DNA from: Paramixta manurensis
GTDB taxonomy: Bacteria; Pseudomonadota; Gammaproteobacteria; Enterobacterales; Enterobacteriaceae
Direction of reading: 5' to 3'
Assembly: GCF_013285385.1 (NCBI RefSeq)
Contig: NZ_CP054212.1
Coordinates: 930,001-994,000, forward strand
Length of the DNA stretch: 64,000 nucleotides
The number at the start of each line of letters is the position of its first letter. Within the stretch, counting starts at the first letter, position 1. Both the position numbers and the translations under genes were made by a program. Under the pieces are notes generated by a model. That model was not told the origin of the DNA and ran no database searches. It saw only the letters and a list, made by a program, of their open reading frames with translations. Shown piece by piece: positions 62,696-64,000 of this stretch.

Positions 62696-64000
62696 ATGAA
62701 AAAAACAGTTTTAGTATTGAGTGCGCTGGCGTTGAGCCTGGGCATGGCGATGAGCCCGATTACAGCAACCGCGGCGGAAACCGCCTCTTCTTCCACGCAG
62801 CAATTGCCGAGCCTGGCACCAATGCTGGAAAAGGTGATGCCATCGGTAGTCAGTATTAACGTTGAGGGGAGCACCACCGTTCGCACGCCTCGCTTACCTC
62901 AGCAGTTTCAGCAATTTTTTGGCGATAATTCCCCCTTCTGCCAGGACGGTTCACCCTTCCAGGGCACGCCAATGTGTCAGGGCGGAGGATCCGGCGGCGG
63001 CGGTAATGGCGGCGGGGATACGCAACAAGAGAAATTCCGTGCGCTGGGTTCCGGCGTGGTGATTAACGCTGAAAAAGGTTATGTGGTCACCAATAACCAT
63101 GTGGTGGATAACGCCACTAAAATCCAGGTACAACTGAGTGATGGTCGTCGTTATGACGGTAAAGTGATTGGTAAAGATCCGCGCTCTGATATTGCTTTGG
63201 TGCAGTTGCAAGGCTTTAAAAACCTGAGTGCGATTAAAATTGCCGATTCCGATAATCTGCGCGTTGGAGATTACACGGTCGCCATCGGTAACCCATATGG
63301 TTTAGGCGAAACCGTAACCTCCGGGATTGTGTCCGCGTTGGGCCGCAGTGGCCTGAATGTGGAAAACTACGAAAACTTTATTCAGACTGATGCGGCAATC
63401 AACCGTGGTAACTCCGGCGGTGCGCTGGTCAACCTTAACGGTGAGCTGATCGGTATTAATACGGCAATTCTGGCGCCGGATGGCGGCAATATCGGCATCG
63501 GTTTTGCGATTCCGAGTAATATGGTGAAAAACCTCACCGCGCAGATGGTTGAATACGGCCAGGTAAAACGCGGTGAGCTGGGCATTATGGGCACCGAGCT
63601 CAACTCTGAGCTGGCGAAGGCAATGAAAGTTGATGCGCAACGCGGCGCGTTTGTCAGCCAGGTGCTGCCGAAATCTTCTGCGGCGAAGGCCGGTATTAAA
63701 GCGGGCGATGTGATTGTTTCCATCAACGGCAAACCGATCTCCAGCTTTGCGGCCCTGCGCGCGGAAGTGGGCTCACTGCCGGTAGGGACCAAAATGGCGC
63801 TGGGTCTGTTGCGTGACGGCAAACCGTTAACGGTTGATGTCGTGTTGCAGCAAAGCACGCAAGATAAAGTGGATTCCGCGACAATTTACACCGGTATTGA
63901 AGGCGCTGACCTGAGTAATTCTGACGTTAACGGGCAGAAAGGCGTGAAAGTGGATAACGTGAAGCCAAATTCCGCTGCGGCACGTATTGGTCTGAAAAAG
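62696..64000 (+). CDS. degP: Periplasmic serine endoprotease DegP (3' end outside the window)
   Basis: The first 435 codons of the HtrA-type protease-chaperone are present. The signal peptide MKKTVLVLSALALSLGMAM and following SPITATA precede the trypsin-like domain with triad H135 (TNNHVVD), D165 (RSDIAL) and S240 (RGNSGGALV). Between them a Gly-rich LA-loop segment (QGGGSGGGGNGGGD) is seen. PDZ1 is complete (VSQVLPKSSAAKAGIKAGD) and PDZ2 is cut off at position 64000. ATG 62696 is used; an in-frame ATG at 62681 would add five residues. The sigma-E promoter is just upstream. Confidence 0.97.
   Translation, partial: MKKTVLVLSALALSLGMAMSPITATAAETASSSTQQLPSLAPMLEKVMPSVVSINVEGSTTVRTPRLPQQFQQFFGDNSPFCQDGSPFQGTPMCQGGGSGGGGNGGGDTQQEKFRALGSGVVINAEKGYVVTNNHVVDNATKIQVQLSDGRRYDGKVIGKDPRSDIALVQLQGFKNLSAIKIADSDNLRVGDYTVAIGNPYGLGETVTSGIVSALGRSGLNVENYENFIQTDAAINRGNSGGALVNLNGELIGINTAILAPDGGNIGIGFAIPSNMVKNLTAQMVEYGQVKRGELGIMGTELNSELAKAMKVDAQRGAFVSQVLPKSSAAKAGIKAGDVIVSINGKPISSFAALRAEVGSLPVGTKMALGLLRDGKPLTVDVVLQQSTQDKVDSATIYTGIEGADLSNSDVNGQKGVKVDNVKPNSAAARIGLKK

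Overview
The window is a chromosomal segment of a member of the Enterobacterales, most likely the Erwiniaceae (Pantoea, Erwinia or Mixta-like). The proteins are close in sequence to their E. coli K-12 counterparts, and the gene order follows the K-12 pdhR-to-degP region, with lineage-specific gains and losses. The genus is an inference from gene content; no rRNA or other marker lies in the window.

Layout: 1-6.6 kb holds the end of pdhR and the pyruvate dehydrogenase genes aceE-aceF-lpdA. About 6.6-24.6 kb is an accessory block sitting where E. coli has yacH between lpdA and acnB. It contains a proline/alanine-repeat lipoprotein, a type I-F CRISPR array (18 perfect repeats plus decayed ones at the trailer end), an AT-rich opposite-strand pair (a frameshifted DUF3289 gene and a DUF943 gene), a complete type I-F cas operon (cas1, cas2-3, csy1, csy2, csy3, cas6f), an Ahr-type aldehyde/alcohol dehydrogenase, an orphan GltI-like binding protein and an MgtB-type magnesium ATPase with a long leader. 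From 24.6 kb the core resumes: acnB, yacL, speED, yacC, cueO (with a textbook CueR promoter), a Cys/Met-metabolism PLP enzyme in the place E. coli has gcd, hpt, can, yadGH. A short AT-rich insert between yadH and panD carries two tiny genes whose products share a 15-residue double-glycine leader, so they look like exported microcin-like or signalling peptides. Then come panD, panC-panB, folK-pcnB, gluQ, dksA, sfsA, thpR, hrpB, mrcB, the ferrichrome uptake operon fhuACDB, hemL, clcA, erpA, btuF, mtn, dgt, and degP running off the end. yadS, found between erpA and btuF in E. coli, is absent.

How the genes work together: aceEF-lpdA and acnB feed and run the TCA cycle; speED makes spermidine; panBCD makes pantothenate; fhuACDB imports hydroxamate siderophores; cueO protects against copper; the csy/cas genes and the array form one self-contained adaptive immune system with adaptation, crRNA processing and interference modules all present.

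Most interesting points: the paired double-glycine peptide genes (36.8-37.5 kb), the broken DUF3289/DUF943 pair inserted between CRISPR array and cas operon, the fossil repeats at the CRISPR trailer, the conserved AUU start of pcnB, and the leader regions of mgtB and aceE.
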